Notes: generated from the sequence alone by a model not told the origin. 64,000 bases of DNA from Uliginosibacterium sp. (GCA_016718265.1 JADKDZ010000003.1:20001-84000); one strand, 5' to 3'. Positions 18,507-28,355 are shown, numbered from the stretch's first letter. A program made the numbers and translations.

Positions 18507-19535
18507 ATGTGGAGCCGGATTGCAGGAACACTGCTGCTGGTCGCAGCCAGCTTGAACGCCGCCGATGCGGAGAGTCTTCCGTACGCCGGCGTCTGGTCCG
18601 GATCGATCGGCAAGCAGAAGGTGCAGGTGTGCTTCAGCAGCACGGAGGATTCACAGTATTACTACCTCAAGCACCTGAGGGGTATCCGTCTGAGGGCTGA
18701 AGCGAGCGCTGAAGGCAAGGCTGCGGGCGCCCCCAGCGACTGGCGTGAAGGCTATTTCGGTCCGGGCAGCGAGAACAAGCCCAGCGGGAACTGGAAACTC
18801 GTTCAAAGCGACCCGGACACGATGACGGGCGAGTGGCAAGCGCCTGGGGCGCAAGGCGGGCAGCCCATCCGGCTGGAGCGGATCGCCGGGCTGGAGGATG
18901 AAGCCTGCGGCGCCGCGTTCTACGCTCCGATCAAAGCGGCGGCCACACAACTGACCCGGGGCTGGCAGGTATTTTCGCTGCCCGGCAAGTACCGGGGTGC
19001 TGCAAAGTTCAATGCCTTCGTTGCCGACTGGCGCCGCCAGAGCGCAGTCGAGGACTACGAATGCCGGATGGATTTCAGCAACCCCATGGAGCGCGAACTT
19101 TCTCCGGTATTGCTGACGAACAACCTGCTGGTCGTCAGCGAAATACTCTTCGATGTGTATTGCGGCGGGGCGCACAACAGCGCTCACAGCCAACTGTTGT
19201 ACTTCGACCCGCAGACCGGTGAGCCCCTGGATACCTGGGCATGGATCAAGGGCGGAAACACAGCCGTTGAAGGCCGGGGGGAGCCGAAGCGCCTGCGCAA
19301 ACTCATCGAGGGGCTGGCAGACATGGACAAGGAATGCCGCCAGGCCCCGCCCGATATCGGCGCCCCCTACCCTGGCAAAACCGGTTTCAACTTCCCCGTC
19401 AATTTCATCTGGGCCTTGCGCAGCTGCAATACCGAAGTGCAGGTTCCTTACGACAAGCTGAAACCCTATCTCAGCTCCGCTGGCCGATCAGTGGCCGCCC
19501 GCTTTTCCAGCACCTCGCGCACGCGTCATCCATAG
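18507..19535 (+). CDS. Secreted protein of unknown function, possibly DUF3298/RsiV-like C-terminus
   Basis: A 342-residue protein with an N-terminal signal peptide (about residues 1-21, ending NAADA). The start ATG at 18507 is chosen over 18501 because it sits 8 nt after gaaagg. The second half has a segment (YCGGAHNSAHSQLLYFD followed by TGEPLDTW) that resembles the GGAH and TG patterns of DUF3298 periplasmic domains; I would not push this further. There are several Cys residues suited to periplasmic disulfides. It directly follows the GH16 paralogue by about 80 bp, same strand, with no evidence of joint function. Confidence 0.75.
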   Translation: MWSRIAGTLLLVAASLNAADAESLPYAGVWSGSIGKQKVQVCFSSTEDSQYYYLKHLRGIRLRAEASAEGKAAGAPSDWREGYFGPGSENKPSGNWKLVQSDPDTMTGEWQAPGAQGGQPIRLERIAGLEDEACGAAFYAPIKAAATQLTRGWQVFSLPGKYRGAAKFNAFVADWRRQSAVEDYECRMDFSNPMERELSPVLLTNNLLVVSEILFDVYCGGAHNSAHSQLLYFDPQTGEPLDTWAWIKGGNTAVEGRGEPKRLRKLIEGLADMDKECRQAPPDIGAPYPGKTGFNFPVNFIWALRSCNTEVQVPYDKLKPYLSSAGRSVAARFSSTSRTRHP

Positions 19536-19548
19536 CGCATGGCCGCGG

Positions 19549-19599
19549 GGTCACAGGGAGCGGGGTCACAGGGAGCGGCGTCAGGTCTTGCCTCTTGCC
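19549..19599 (+). repeat. Direct repeat plus diverged RAYT-associated repeat
   Basis: The 15-bp unit ggggtcacagggagc occurs twice in a row (about 19548-19577), followed at 19578-19599 by gcgtcaggtcttgcctcttgcc, a diverged forward copy of the RAYT terminal repeat. It lies just after the secreted-protein gene and marks the right edge of the repeat-rich region. Confidence 0.6.
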
Positions 19600-19728
19600 T
19601 TCTTGTTTGAAATCAAGCGTTCTCTGAAAACACCCCAGCACCCGCTTCCCATGCGCGTCTTCATCCTGCCTTCTCGTACAAGCGCATCCCGCCTGCTTGA
19701 GTGGATAAGCAATTCTGCCCGTCGGTGC

Positions 19729-20157
19729 TTATCCGGCGCGCCCAAGCACCGACGCTGTCGCCATCAATTCTTCCAGTAAGGCCATGGAGGCCTTGCCGCT
19801 GCAGCGGTAGGGATCAAGCTCTGCTTTTTCGGCGTATTTGAGGATCAGCGAAGGATTGGTCTTGGCGAGATTGACCAGGCCCATGGTCCAGCCCGCAAAG
19901 CGGCGTTCTGCGATTTCTTCGTAGCTCAGCAGTTGTACGTCGCTGTGACGTGTGTCGCGCACGATCATGTTGTAGAGCGCGCACACCTCGTCACGGCTGC
20001 CTTCCAGTACTTGCATGAAAATCTTGCCGCCATAGCACAGGATGCCGGTGATGCCATGTTCCGGGTTGTGGGCTCGTGATTGTGCGAGGATTGCATCCAC
20101 CATCTCGGGCGTGAGTGTTTCAGCAGCGCGGCTGGCGTAAAGTAGTCTTACGAGCAT
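19729..20157 (-). CDS. BLUF-domain blue-light photoreceptor
   Basis: A 142-residue protein that is essentially one BLUF (blue light using FAD) domain with a short C-terminal helical extension. The flavin-site residues are all present: Tyr7 (LLYASR), Asn31 (NPEHGITG), Gln49 (FMQVLEG) and Trp90/Met92 (FAGWTMG). Such short BLUF proteins signal through a partner rather than a fused output domain. The gene starts 13 nt after the folE stop on the same strand, with ggag 8 nt before its ATG, so it is very likely co-transcribed with folE. Its partner is unknown. Confidence 0.93.
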   Translation of the reverse strand: MLVRLLYASRAAETLTPEMVDAILAQSRAHNPEHGITGILCYGGKIFMQVLEGSRDEVCALYNMIVRDTRHSDVQLLSYEEIAERRFAGWTMGLVNLAKTNPSLILKYAEKAELDPYRCSGKASMALLEELMATASVLGRAG

Positions 20158-20170
20158 GATGAGGACTCCG

Positions 20171-20887
20171 TCAGGATTTGTTGTGGATCAGAGAGAGAAA
20201 TTCGCGACGCAGCGAGGGGTCTTTCAGAAAGAGACCGCGCATGACGCTGTTGATCATCTTGGAGTCGCTGTCTTTCACCCCGCGCCAGTGCATGCAGAAG
20301 TGATCTGCTTCCATGACGACGGCAAGTCCGTCCGGGCTCATCTTGTCCATCAGCAGATTGGCGATCTGCGTGACAGCTTCTTCCTGAATCTGGGGACGGC
20401 TCATGATCCATTCAGCGAGCCGGGCATACTTCGACAGGCCAATAAGGTTCGAATGCTCGTTCGGCAGAATCCCGATCCATAGCTTGCCGATGATCGGGCA
20501 AAAGTGATGGGAGCAGGCGCTGCGCACGGTAATCGGGCCGACGATCATCAGTTCATTGAGGTGCTCAACGTTCGGAAACTCGGTGACCGGTGGCGCGGCC
20601 ACGTAGCGTCCGCGAAAGACTTCGTTGAGGTACATTTTGGCCACTCGCCGTGCCGTACCCTGGGTGTTATGGTCACTCTCGGTATCAATGACCAGGCTTT
20701 CAAGAACGGTCTGCATTTTTTCCTGCACTTCATCAAGCAGGGCTTCGAGTTCGCCCGGTTCGATATAGGCAGAGATGTTGTCATTGGCGTGAAAGCGTTG
20801 CTGGGCTTTGCGGATGCGCGAACGGATCCGTTCTGAAACCGGGACATATTTTTGTGCCGGATTTGTTGGGGAGGCTTGATCGGCCAT
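20171..20887 (-). CDS. folE: GTP cyclohydrolase I
   Basis: This 238-residue enzyme converts GTP to 7,8-dihydroneopterin triphosphate, the first step of tetrahydrofolate synthesis. Zinc-site residues are visible: Cys125 and His128 in SACSHHFCP, and Cys198 in DHFCMHWRG. The GTP-binding SKYARLAEW segment is also present. The start is supported by aaggag 7 nt upstream of the ATG. It has an N-terminal extension of about 40 residues compared with the minimal catalytic core. It forms the first gene of a two-gene unit with the BLUF gene. Confidence 0.96.
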   Translation of the reverse strand: MADQASPTNPAQKYVPVSERIRSRIRKAQQRFHANDNISAYIEPGELEALLDEVQEKMQTVLESLVIDTESDHNTQGTARRVAKMYLNEVFRGRYVAAPPVTEFPNVEHLNELMIVGPITVRSACSHHFCPIIGKLWIGILPNEHSNLIGLSKYARLAEWIMSRPQIQEEAVTQIANLLMDKMSPDGLAVVMEADHFCMHWRGVKDSDSKMINSVMRGLFLKDPSLRREFLSLIHNKS

Positions 20888-21041
20888 TTATTAACTCCTT
20901 AACTCCGCGATTGAAGTTTGTGTTATTGGCTAACGCCATGTCTGGCGCTTGTCGACATTGCATGGATTGGCCCAATAAGTCCACCAAGGTCTGAGACGCG
21001 TTCAGGCGGACCGCCCACGCGAAAATCGGGGTCTAACAGCA

Positions 21042-21240
21042 TGTGTTTTTGACTTCTCTCCAGCGTCGCCTAAAGAGCCTCACTGGCTCTCACCAATAAG
21101 CCCGCCGTGAAGCCGCGTCCCGCTTCGGTCTTCAAGGCGATCACCGTCCGACGCTTGACTCACCACGGCGCTGGCATGGCCATGCTGCAGACGGCCTGCC
21201 CATGCGCTTCACCACCGGCGGTAGTCTTGTTTTGACCGGC
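21042..21240. repeat. Dispersed repeat of roughly 190 bp, copy B
   Basis: Related to 15433-15620 (see that entry). It sits in the roughly 435-bp gap between folE and the next gene, and contains a hairpin agagcc/ggctct at 21074-21090. No recognisable gene occupies the gap. Confidence 0.65.
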
Positions 21241-21324
21241 CCGATGAACCTGCAGGTGGCGGCTTGCCCGCCCTGATCGGTCTCGAAGTCCTCGGGACTC
21301 TTCCACCGAACAAAGCTGGCGGAC

Positions 21325-22425
21325 CTATCTCGACAACATCTCTGTGCGGTGATGAACCTCGCGGACGAGATCCAGAACCGTTGAGCTATTACCGGGTTCT
21401 CTGGCGTAGGCGTCAATGCGCGCCAGCAGTTGCGCGTATGCGGGCGTTCTGTGTTGCGAAAGAATGAAGCTGTCCGACTCAGGGTTGAAGAGGAATGCGA
21501 CCGCCTTGCGTGGGTCGCTCTCGGGCGCGGCAATTCGCGCCAGAATGGCGCGCTCGTACTCTGCAGGATCTCCTGCTGCACCGAGCGTGGCAAGTGCTTT
21601 CAACCAAGCGCTGTACTGAAAGCTTGAGATAAGGCCGATCTGATGTTTCTCGCCAGGCAGGACGGGCTCGCAGTCGGTGAGCATCTTTTCGAGGATGCGG
21701 GACTCATGGGCCGGCAATTCTGCGACGACGCTGCCTTGCGTGAGTTGTGCGGTGAGGATGTCACGCGCGTACGGGTTGTTTCCCTGCTGCAAGGTCTGCA
21801 GGATCGAGGCCCGGCCGGCCGGGGGTGCAAGGTTTAGCAAATGCGCCAACTCGCCGAAGTAGCCATCGTCATCAATGGCGCGCTTCCCCCACGCGTAGGC
21901 GAGAAAGCTCTCCGAGTCGTCAAAATAGTCGAGTCTGGTGTAGGCCAGTACGGAAGCCGATAGATAGCTCAGATCATGGGAGGCCTTGGCTTCGAGCAGC
22001 GCCGCCCTGACCTCCTTGTTCAAGCCATGGGAATCGCCACGCGAGTAGAAGGTCGATAGCACTCGCGCCAGACCCACGCGTTCCTCGCTCGACTTGCTTG
22101 TCCGCAGTGCCTGGCGCAGCGCGTCGAAATTGCCTCGCGTCCTTGCGAAGTTCGACGTGGCGTAGAGTTCATCCAACTGCGGACGCGCCAAGGGTCCGGG
22201 CAGCCTTGCGTGCAAGTAGCTTTGCAGCAAGATGTCTCCCTTTGTCGAGGAGGCATGATCGCCTTGCGTGGCGAGGGGCGAGAACACTGGGAAGCCGGTT
22301 GTTACCTTGGGCTCCGGGGCTGCCTGGCTGGAATTTGGCTCTCTTGCGAGAAGCGAGGCGCCCCACGCGATCACACCGAGTGCAATGGCGAAGCCGCTCA
22401 GTTTCAGAATGGATTTGATTTTCAC
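21325..22425 (-). CDS. Membrane-anchored protein of unknown function
   Basis: A 366-residue protein with one N-terminal membrane helix (about residues 5-24) that acts as a signal anchor. The rest is predicted periplasmic and mostly helical, rich in Ala/Leu with spaced Arg and Glu, which recalls helical-repeat proteins, but I recognise no family. The start is taken as GTG at 22425: ggaga lies 5 nt upstream and the membrane segment follows at once. The longer in-frame reading upstream is Pro/Gln-rich and unlikely. It is divergent from the cupin gene. Confidence 0.7.
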   Translation of the reverse strand: MKIKSILKLSGFAIALGVIAWGASLLAREPNSSQAAPEPKVTTGFPVFSPLATQGDHASSTKGDILLQSYLHARLPGPLARPQLDELYATSNFARTRGNFDALRQALRTSKSSEERVGLARVLSTFYSRGDSHGLNKEVRAALLEAKASHDLSYLSASVLAYTRLDYFDDSESFLAYAWGKRAIDDDGYFGELAHLLNLAPPAGRASILQTLQQGNNPYARDILTAQLTQGSVVAELPAHESRILEKMLTDCEPVLPGEKHQIGLISSFQYSAWLKALATLGAAGDPAEYERAILARIAAPESDPRKAVAFLFNPESDSFILSQHRTPAYAQLLARIDAYAREPGNSSTVLDLVREVHHRTEMLSR

Positions 22426-22609
22426 ACTGTCTCCAGGTACGCAAACGGGACGTTCATATTGAGTATGGTCTTGCCGTGGCGTGGCAGGCTGAGGCTGTGG
22501 TTCAAGGCGATCATCATCAGGCTTCGCCCCCATAGCTTGGCGCATCACCGATAATCTCAGGACCTCTGCCCGGTCCGCCGGTCGGGCATGTCTTCCAGGA
22601 GAAGCCGCA

Positions 22610-22993
22610 GTGACAAGTTTTACCCAGGTTGTGCTCTACACCGACACGGACGGTCGGGCCCGTTTCCGCGAGGAAGTCATTCCGCTGGACGAGGGCTCGC
22701 CCGCGGCGCGCTTGTCGTCCATCCTGCCGGCCTCGGGCGTGCAGCTGCGCGAGAGCCCGGTCGGGTTTCGCAGCAGCATGCATTGCACCGGCTCGCCGCA
22801 GTGGCTCTTTGTGCTGAGCGGCGCAATGGAGATCGGGCTGGCCGATGGCAGCTCGCGGGTCTTTGTGGCCGGCGAGCATTTCTATTCCGCCGATACCTTG
22901 CCCGCAGGCGCCACCTTTGACCCGGCGATCCACGGCCATTGGAGCCGTCAGCTCGGCAATCAGCCGCTGGTGACGCTCTTCGTCAAGGCCTGA
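22610..22993 (+). CDS. Cupin-like small protein
   Basis: A 127-residue protein whose central part fits a small cupin barrel: a glycine-bearing strand pair around QWLFVLSGAMEIGLADGSS, then AGEHFYSAD and a C-terminal HGHWSRQ. The metal-ligand histidines are not as clearly placed as in classic cupins. The start is GTG with aggagaag 5 nt upstream. Function is unknown. It ends 9 nt from the convergent tolC-like gene. Confidence 0.65.
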   Translation: MTSFTQVVLYTDTDGRARFREEVIPLDEGSPAARLSSILPASGVQLRESPVGFRSSMHCTGSPQWLFVLSGAMEIGLADGSSRVFVAGEHFYSADTLPAGATFDPAIHGHWSRQLGNQPLVTLFVKA

Positions 22994-23002
22994 GGCGGAC
23001 GC

Positions 23003-24307
23003 TTACTTCAGCAGCAGGGCGTTGATTTCTTCAAAGTCGGCCACGCTCAGCGCGCCGACGGCCGCCTTGAGCTTGAGCTGGGCGAGGATGGCGTCATAGC
23101 GGGCGCGGGCCAGCTTCTGCTGTGTGTCGGCCAGCTGGGTCTGGGCGTTGAGCACGTCGATGTTGATCCGCACCCCGACCTGGTAGCCCAGCTTGTTGGC
23201 GTCCAGCGCGCTCTGGCTGGAGATGAGTGCGGCTTCGTAGCCCTTGATCTGCGCGATGCCGCTGGTGACGCCGAGGAAGGATTGGCGCGCGGCCTGGGCC
23301 GCCGTACGCCGGGCGAGGTCGAGATCCGAGCGGGCCTTGTCGGCCAGCACAGCCGTTTCGCGGGCACGGGATTGCACGCCGCCGCCCTGGTAAATCGGCA
23401 CCGCAAAGTTCAGCCCGACCGACCAGCCCTTGCTCAGGCTCGGGCCACTGCCGCCGCCCGTGGTGTGGCTGTTGCTGTAACCGGCTACCGCGTTCAGGGT
23501 AGGCAGGTGGCCGGCGCGGGCCCGTTCCAGCTCGCGCTGGGCGTTGTCCACCGCCAGGGTCTGTGCCTGTACATCAAGGTTGGCGCGCTCGGCGGCTTGG
23601 ACCCACTGCTCCATGTCTGCCGGCAGCGGCGGGGCGAGATTCACGCCCGGGCGCAGATGGGCCAGGGCGCCGGCTTCGCTGCCGGTCACCAGCCGTAAGG
23701 CCTGACGTTTGACATTGACATCGTTGAGTGCGGCGATTTCCTGTGCGGCGGCGAGGTCGAAGCGGGATTGCGCTTCATTCACGTCGGTAATGGTGACCGT
23801 GCCGACCTCGAAACTCTTCCTGGCCAACTGGAGCTGCTCGCCCGCCGCGCTTTTGTAGGCCTGCACATAGCTCACCACATCTTCGGCATACAGCACGTCG
23901 AAGTAGGCTTGCGCCGTGCGTTGCAGCAAGTCGAGCTGGGCGCCACTGAATTGCACTTCGGCCAGGCTGACCGCAATCTCGCCTTGTTTGGCAGCGATGA
24001 AGGCCGGCAGGTTGAAGACCGGCTGCGAAAGCTGCACGCCATAGCTATTGGTGTTGTAACCCAACTCGCGGTCGACCGGCAGGCTCACGTCGGTGCGGGT
24101 GTAGCTGGTACTCGCGTTGAAGCCGATGTTGGGCAGGATGCCGGCGCGGGCCTGCGGCGCACGCTCGCGCCCCGCTTCAAGTTGCAGGCGGGCGCTGGCG
24201 AATTTTGCATCGCTTTGCTGCGCATCCTGATAGACCGACAGCAGATCAGCCGCTGTGGCGGCCTGTGCGGCGCCGGCCAGGGCCATCAATACAAGCAGAT
24301 GTTTCAT
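23003..24307 (-). CDS. tolC: TolC-family outer-membrane efflux channel
   Basis: A 434-residue TolC-type protein with a cleavable signal peptide (about residues 1-19). Two homologous outer-membrane-factor repeats follow, each with an alpha-helical hairpin and beta-strands (ASTSYTRTDVSL in the first, AVAGYSNSHTT in the second), ending with a helical hairpin containing GVRINIDVLNAQTQL. It makes the outer-membrane duct for type I secretion or RND pumps. The start ATG has aggag 6 nt upstream. It is third in the order pcm, rhodanese, tolC, an arrangement known from betaproteobacteria. It may serve the RND system next door. Confidence 0.92.
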   Translation of the reverse strand: MKHLLVLMALAGAAQAATAADLLSVYQDAQQSDAKFASARLQLEAGRERAPQARAGILPNIGFNASTSYTRTDVSLPVDRELGYNTNSYGVQLSQPVFNLPAFIAAKQGEIAVSLAEVQFSGAQLDLLQRTAQAYFDVLYAEDVVSYVQAYKSAAGEQLQLARKSFEVGTVTITDVNEAQSRFDLAAAQEIAALNDVNVKRQALRLVTGSEAGALAHLRPGVNLAPPLPADMEQWVQAAERANLDVQAQTLAVDNAQRELERARAGHLPTLNAVAGYSNSHTTGGGSGPSLSKGWSVGLNFAVPIYQGGGVQSRARETAVLADKARSDLDLARRTAAQAARQSFLGVTSGIAQIKGYEAALISSQSALDANKLGYQVGVRINIDVLNAQTQLADTQQKLARARYDAILAQLKLKAAVGALSVADFEEINALLLK

Positions 24308-24323
24308 GGTGTTTCTCCTGACT

Positions 24324-24659
24324 TCAATACCGCGGCAGGGCGGCATCTACTTCGATTGACCAGGCATCTACGCCACCGCGCAGATTGAAGACCTGTCCCT
24401 CGCTTTGTCGCGCGAGGTAGGCGGCGACCTGCATGCTGCGCATGCCGTGATGGCAGATACATACCACCGCCGGCGCCGCGGCAATCTCGGCGAGCCTGGC
24501 TGGCACCTCGCCCATCGGCACGTGGCATGCGCCCGGCAGATGGCAGTGCTCGAACTCCCAGCCTTCGCGCACATCCAGCAGCAAGGGCTGCGGGCGTGCC
24601 GGGTCGGCCAGCCAGTCGGCCAGCTCGCGCGCACTGAGGGAGACGATGTTGGCCGCCAT
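24324..24659 (-). CDS. Rhodanese-domain protein
   Basis: A 111-residue single rhodanese domain. The N-terminal LLLDVREGWEFEHCHLPGA motif and the active-site loop with Cys in ICHHGMRS are intact, so it can carry a persulfide. It is cytoplasmic, with no signal peptide. It begins 2 nt after the pcm stop and ends 16 nt before the tolC start, so the three genes form an operon. The acceptor of its sulfur is unknown. Confidence 0.9.
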   Translation of the reverse strand: MAANIVSLSARELADWLADPARPQPLLLDVREGWEFEHCHLPGACHVPMGEVPARLAEIAAAPAVVCICHHGMRSMQVAAYLARQSEGQVFNLRGGVDAWSIEVDAALPRY

Positions 24660-24661
24660 GC

Positions 24662-25318
24662 TCAGAGCACGAATGCCCGGTCGGCGGGCGTGCAGACCGC
24701 GAGCGAGGGCACATCGCTTTCAAAAATGGTTTCGCTGCGCGTGCTGCCATCTGCCTGCTTCGTGATCAGGCAGGCGGCCAGGACGGGGGCCGTGCCGACA
24801 AAGGCAAACAGCTTGCCGCCGGGCTTGAGCTGATCGAGCCAGGCTTGCGGCACGCTGCGCACGGCGCCACTGGCGACGATGACGTCATACGGGGCGCGCT
24901 CGGGGTGGCCGCCGGTGCCGTCTGCCTCGATGACGATTACGTTGGAGACGCTGGCGTGATCAAGATTGGCCTGCGCCTGGCGGGCGAGGTCGGCATCAAT
25001 CTCCAGCGTGCGTACCCATTCGGCGTGGGCCGCAAGCAGGGCGGCCATATAGCCGGAGCCGCTGCCGATTTCCAGCACGCTCTCGTTTCCCTTCATTGCG
25101 AGCGCCTGCAGGATGCGGGCTTCGATCTTGGGCTCCAGCATGCACTGGCCCTTGCCGATCGGCATCTGAATCTCGGCAAACGCCAGGCTGCGCTTGTCTT
25201 CCGGCACAAAGCGCTCGCGCTTGACCAGCGCCAGGCTGTCCAGCACTTGGGTAGACAGCACGTTCCAGGGCTGGATCTGCTGCTTGATCATATTGACGCG
25301 TGCTTGTTCGAAATCCAC
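24662..25318 (-). CDS. pcm: Protein-L-isoaspartate O-methyltransferase family protein
   Basis: A 218-residue SAM-dependent methyltransferase. Motif I (VLEIGSGSGYMAALL) is near residue 80 and LEIDADLA follows. The N-terminal isoaspartyl-binding region (IKQQIQPWNVL, RERFVPE) is diverged from classical PCMT. Many betaproteobacteria have this variant next to tolC. Repair of isoaspartyl residues is the family role, not proven for this branch. The start is GTG at 25318 with gagg upstream. Confidence 0.88.
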   Translation of the reverse strand: MDFEQARVNMIKQQIQPWNVLSTQVLDSLALVKRERFVPEDKRSLAFAEIQMPIGKGQCMLEPKIEARILQALAMKGNESVLEIGSGSGYMAALLAAHAEWVRTLEIDADLARQAQANLDHASVSNVIVIEADGTGGHPERAPYDVIVASGAVRSVPQAWLDQLKPGGKLFAFVGTAPVLAACLITKQADGSTRSETIFESDVPSLAVCTPADRAFVL

Positions 25319-25380
25319 TTGATGAGTCCTCTGACGGTAAGCAGGCGGCTCGCGACCGCCCCGGGGTTTATGCAGGCATT

Positions 25381-28355
25381 TTAGCGCGTTGCGTCTTCAG
25401 GTAGCTTGACACGGTACCAAGCGGCATACAGTGCGGGCAGAAACAGCAGGGTCAACAGGGTGGCCACGAACAGCCCGCCCATGATGGCCACCGCCATCGG
25501 GCCGAAAAAGGCACTGCGCGAGAGCGGGATCATGGCCAGGATGGCCGCCGCAGCGGTCAGGATGATCGGGCGGAAGCGCCGCACAGTCGAGCCCACGATG
25601 GCCTGCCAGCTGGGGATGCCAGCCTTCTCGTCCTGGTCGATCTGGTCGATCAGGATCACCGAGTTGCGCATGATCATGCCCGACAGCGCAATCGTGCCGA
25701 GCATGGCGACAAAGCCGAAGGGCTTGCCGAAGAGCAACAAGGCCATCGTGACGCCGATGATCCCGAGCGGCGCGGTCAGCACCACCATCACGGTGCGCGA
25801 GAAGTTCTGCAACTGCAGCATCAGCACCGTGAGCACGACCAGGAAGAACAGCGGTACGCCAGCGGCGACCGAGGCGCCGCCCTTGGCGCTCTCTTCCACC
25901 GATCCGCCGACCACCACGTGGTAGCCCAGCGGCAAGGTTTGCTGGATGCGGGCGATCTCGGGCGCCAGCTGCTTGACGACCTCGGCTGGCTGCGCGTGGC
26001 CGTACAGATTGGCGCGCACAGTGACGGTCGGCACCCGGTTGCGGCGCCAGATCAGGCCCGGCTCGAAGCCGTGAGGAAGTTCTGCACGTCCTGGCGTGAC
26101 AGGCCGACCAGGCGCGCCTTCTCGGTATCGAGCCGGACGTTGACCACCTTGGAGGCTTCGTCCCAGTCCTTTTGCACATTCGCCAGTTGTGGGTTGGTCC
26201 GCACCACGGCGGCCACCTGATCGGCGATGCGCTGGATCTCGGCGTGGTCCGGCCCGCTCACCCGGTACTGCACCGGGAAGCCTACCGGCGGGCCGTTCTC
26301 CAGGCGGTTGATCGAGGCGCGAAACTCGGCGAAGTCTTCCTGGAAGAGCTGGATCAGGCGCGTCCGCAAGGCCTCGCGAGACTTGGCGCCATCGGCCAGG
26401 ATCACGATCTGCGCGTAGTTGGCCTGCTGCAGTTGCTGGTCCAGCGGCAGATAGAAGCGCGGGCTGCCCGTGCCGACGTAGGACACGTAATTCTCGACGC
26501 CGGGCTGCTTCGCGATGAAGGCCTCCAGCCGCTTGACGGAACGCTCGACCGCCTCGTGTGAGGCGCCCTGCTGCAGGCGCAGGTCGACGAGCAACTCCGG
26601 CCGCACCGAATCGGGGAAGAACTGTTGCGGCACCTTGCTGAAGCCCCACAGGGCGACGGCGAAGCTTATCAGCGTGCTGCCGATCACGATCCAGCGATGC
26701 TGCACGCACCACGCCACGATCTGGCGGAAGACGCGGTAGAAACCGGTGTTGTAGAGCGCCTCTTCGTCATGCGCACCGTGGCCGCCCCGTTCGGCGAGCC
26801 GGGCGGCGAAACGCGGGGCGATGCGGCCGATCAGGCGGACCAGCAGGCTGGGGCGTGCGCTGCCCTGCGCCGGGCTGGGCAGCAGGTAGTAGCCGATGTA
26901 GGGTACGAACAGCACCGCTGCCACCCATGACACCAGCAAGGCAATGACGGTGACCTGGAAGATCGAGCGCGTGTATTCGCCGGTAGACGATGCGGCGGTG
27001 GCAATCGGCAGGAAGCCGGCCGCCGTCACCAGCGTGCCGGAGAGCATCGGCATGGCGGTTGACGTATAAGCGAAGCTGGCCGCGCGGGTGCGATCCCAGC
27101 CCTGCTCCATCTTGGTGGCCATCATCTCCACCGCGATGATCGCGTCATCGACCAGCAGACCGAGCGCCAGGATCAGCGCGCCGAGCGAAATCTTGTGCAG
27201 ACCGATGTGGTACTGGTGCATGAAGAGGAAGGTGATCGCCAGCACCACGGGGATCGAGATCGCGACGACGATGCCGGTGCGCAGGCCCAATGACAACAGG
27301 CTGACCGCGAGCACGATGATCACGGCCTCGGCCAGCGAGCGCACGAAGTCATTCACCGAGGCCCGCACGGCCCGCGGCTGGTCGGTGACGCGTTCCAGCA
27401 CGACGCCGTGGGGCAGCTGCTGCTCGATCCTCGCGACGGCTTTGTCGAGCTTCGCGCCCAGGCCGATGATGTCGCCATTCGCCCGCATCGAGATGCCGAT
27501 GCCCAGCGCCTCATGGCCCATGAAGCGCATCTTGCTGGCAGGTGGGTCGACATAGCCGCGCTTCACCTCGGCCACGTCGCCCAGGGTAATCGTCCGCCCG
27601 CCTGCGCGAATCGGCAGCTTGCGGAAGTCTTCCAGCGCGGCGAAATCGCCACTGGGGCGGAGATATACGCGCTCGTCTGCCAGTTCGAAGTAGCCGCTCG
27701 CGGTCTTGGCATTCTGCTCGGAAATTGCCGCCATCAGCACGCGCGGGTCGATGCCCAGGGTCGCCATCTTGATGGGCGAGAATTCCACGTAGAGGCGCTG
27801 CTCCTGCTCGCCGAAGAACTCGACCTTGGCCACGTCGGGCACGGTCAGCAGTTCCTGGCGAATGGCTTCGGCATGACGCTTCAGCTCCGTATAGCTCATG
27901 CCATCGCCGACCAGGGCAAAGATATTGCCGAAGGTGTCACCGAACTCGTCGTTGAAGTAGGGGCCGTTGATGCCGGTCGGCAGGTTCTGGCGGATGTCGC
28001 CGATCTTCTTGCGCACCTGGTACCAGATGTCCTTCATCTGGGCCGATTCCAGCGAATCGCGGGCCAGCACCAGCACGAAGGACTCGCCCGGACGCGAGAA
28101 GCTGCGCAGGGTTTCCACCTCGTTCATTTCGCGCAGTTTCTTCTCGATCTTGTCGGTCACCTGCTGCTCGACTTCGAGCGCGCTGGCGCCCGGCCAGTTG
28201 GTACGCACCACCATTACCTTGAAGGTGAAGGGCGGATCTTCGCTCTGGCCCAGTTTCGTGTAGGCCCCCAGGCCGATCACGGTGAGCATCACCATGATGA
28301 AGAGGACGAACTGCGGGTGCCTGAGGCCCCATTCGGAGAGGTTGAAGTTCTTCAT
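25381..28355 (-). pseudogene. RND-family efflux pump inner-membrane subunit, broken by an out-of-frame deletion
   Basis: The first 767 codons (28355 down to about 26070) are a normal resistance-nodulation-division permease: the first helix begins in RHPQFVLFIMVMLTVIG, the porter domain follows, and the conserved helix IV aspartates are in LVDDAII. At 26065-26070 the sequence jumps from QNFLTA straight to GFEPGLIWRRN in another frame. That frame runs on to 25381 with the last membrane helices (SGMIMRNSVILIDQI). About 40-50 residues normally present between these points are missing. The joint lies on gaagcc (ggcttc on the coding strand), which would belong to both sides, as in a microhomology deletion. 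The gene overlaps the adaptor stop by 4 nt. Confidence 0.85.
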
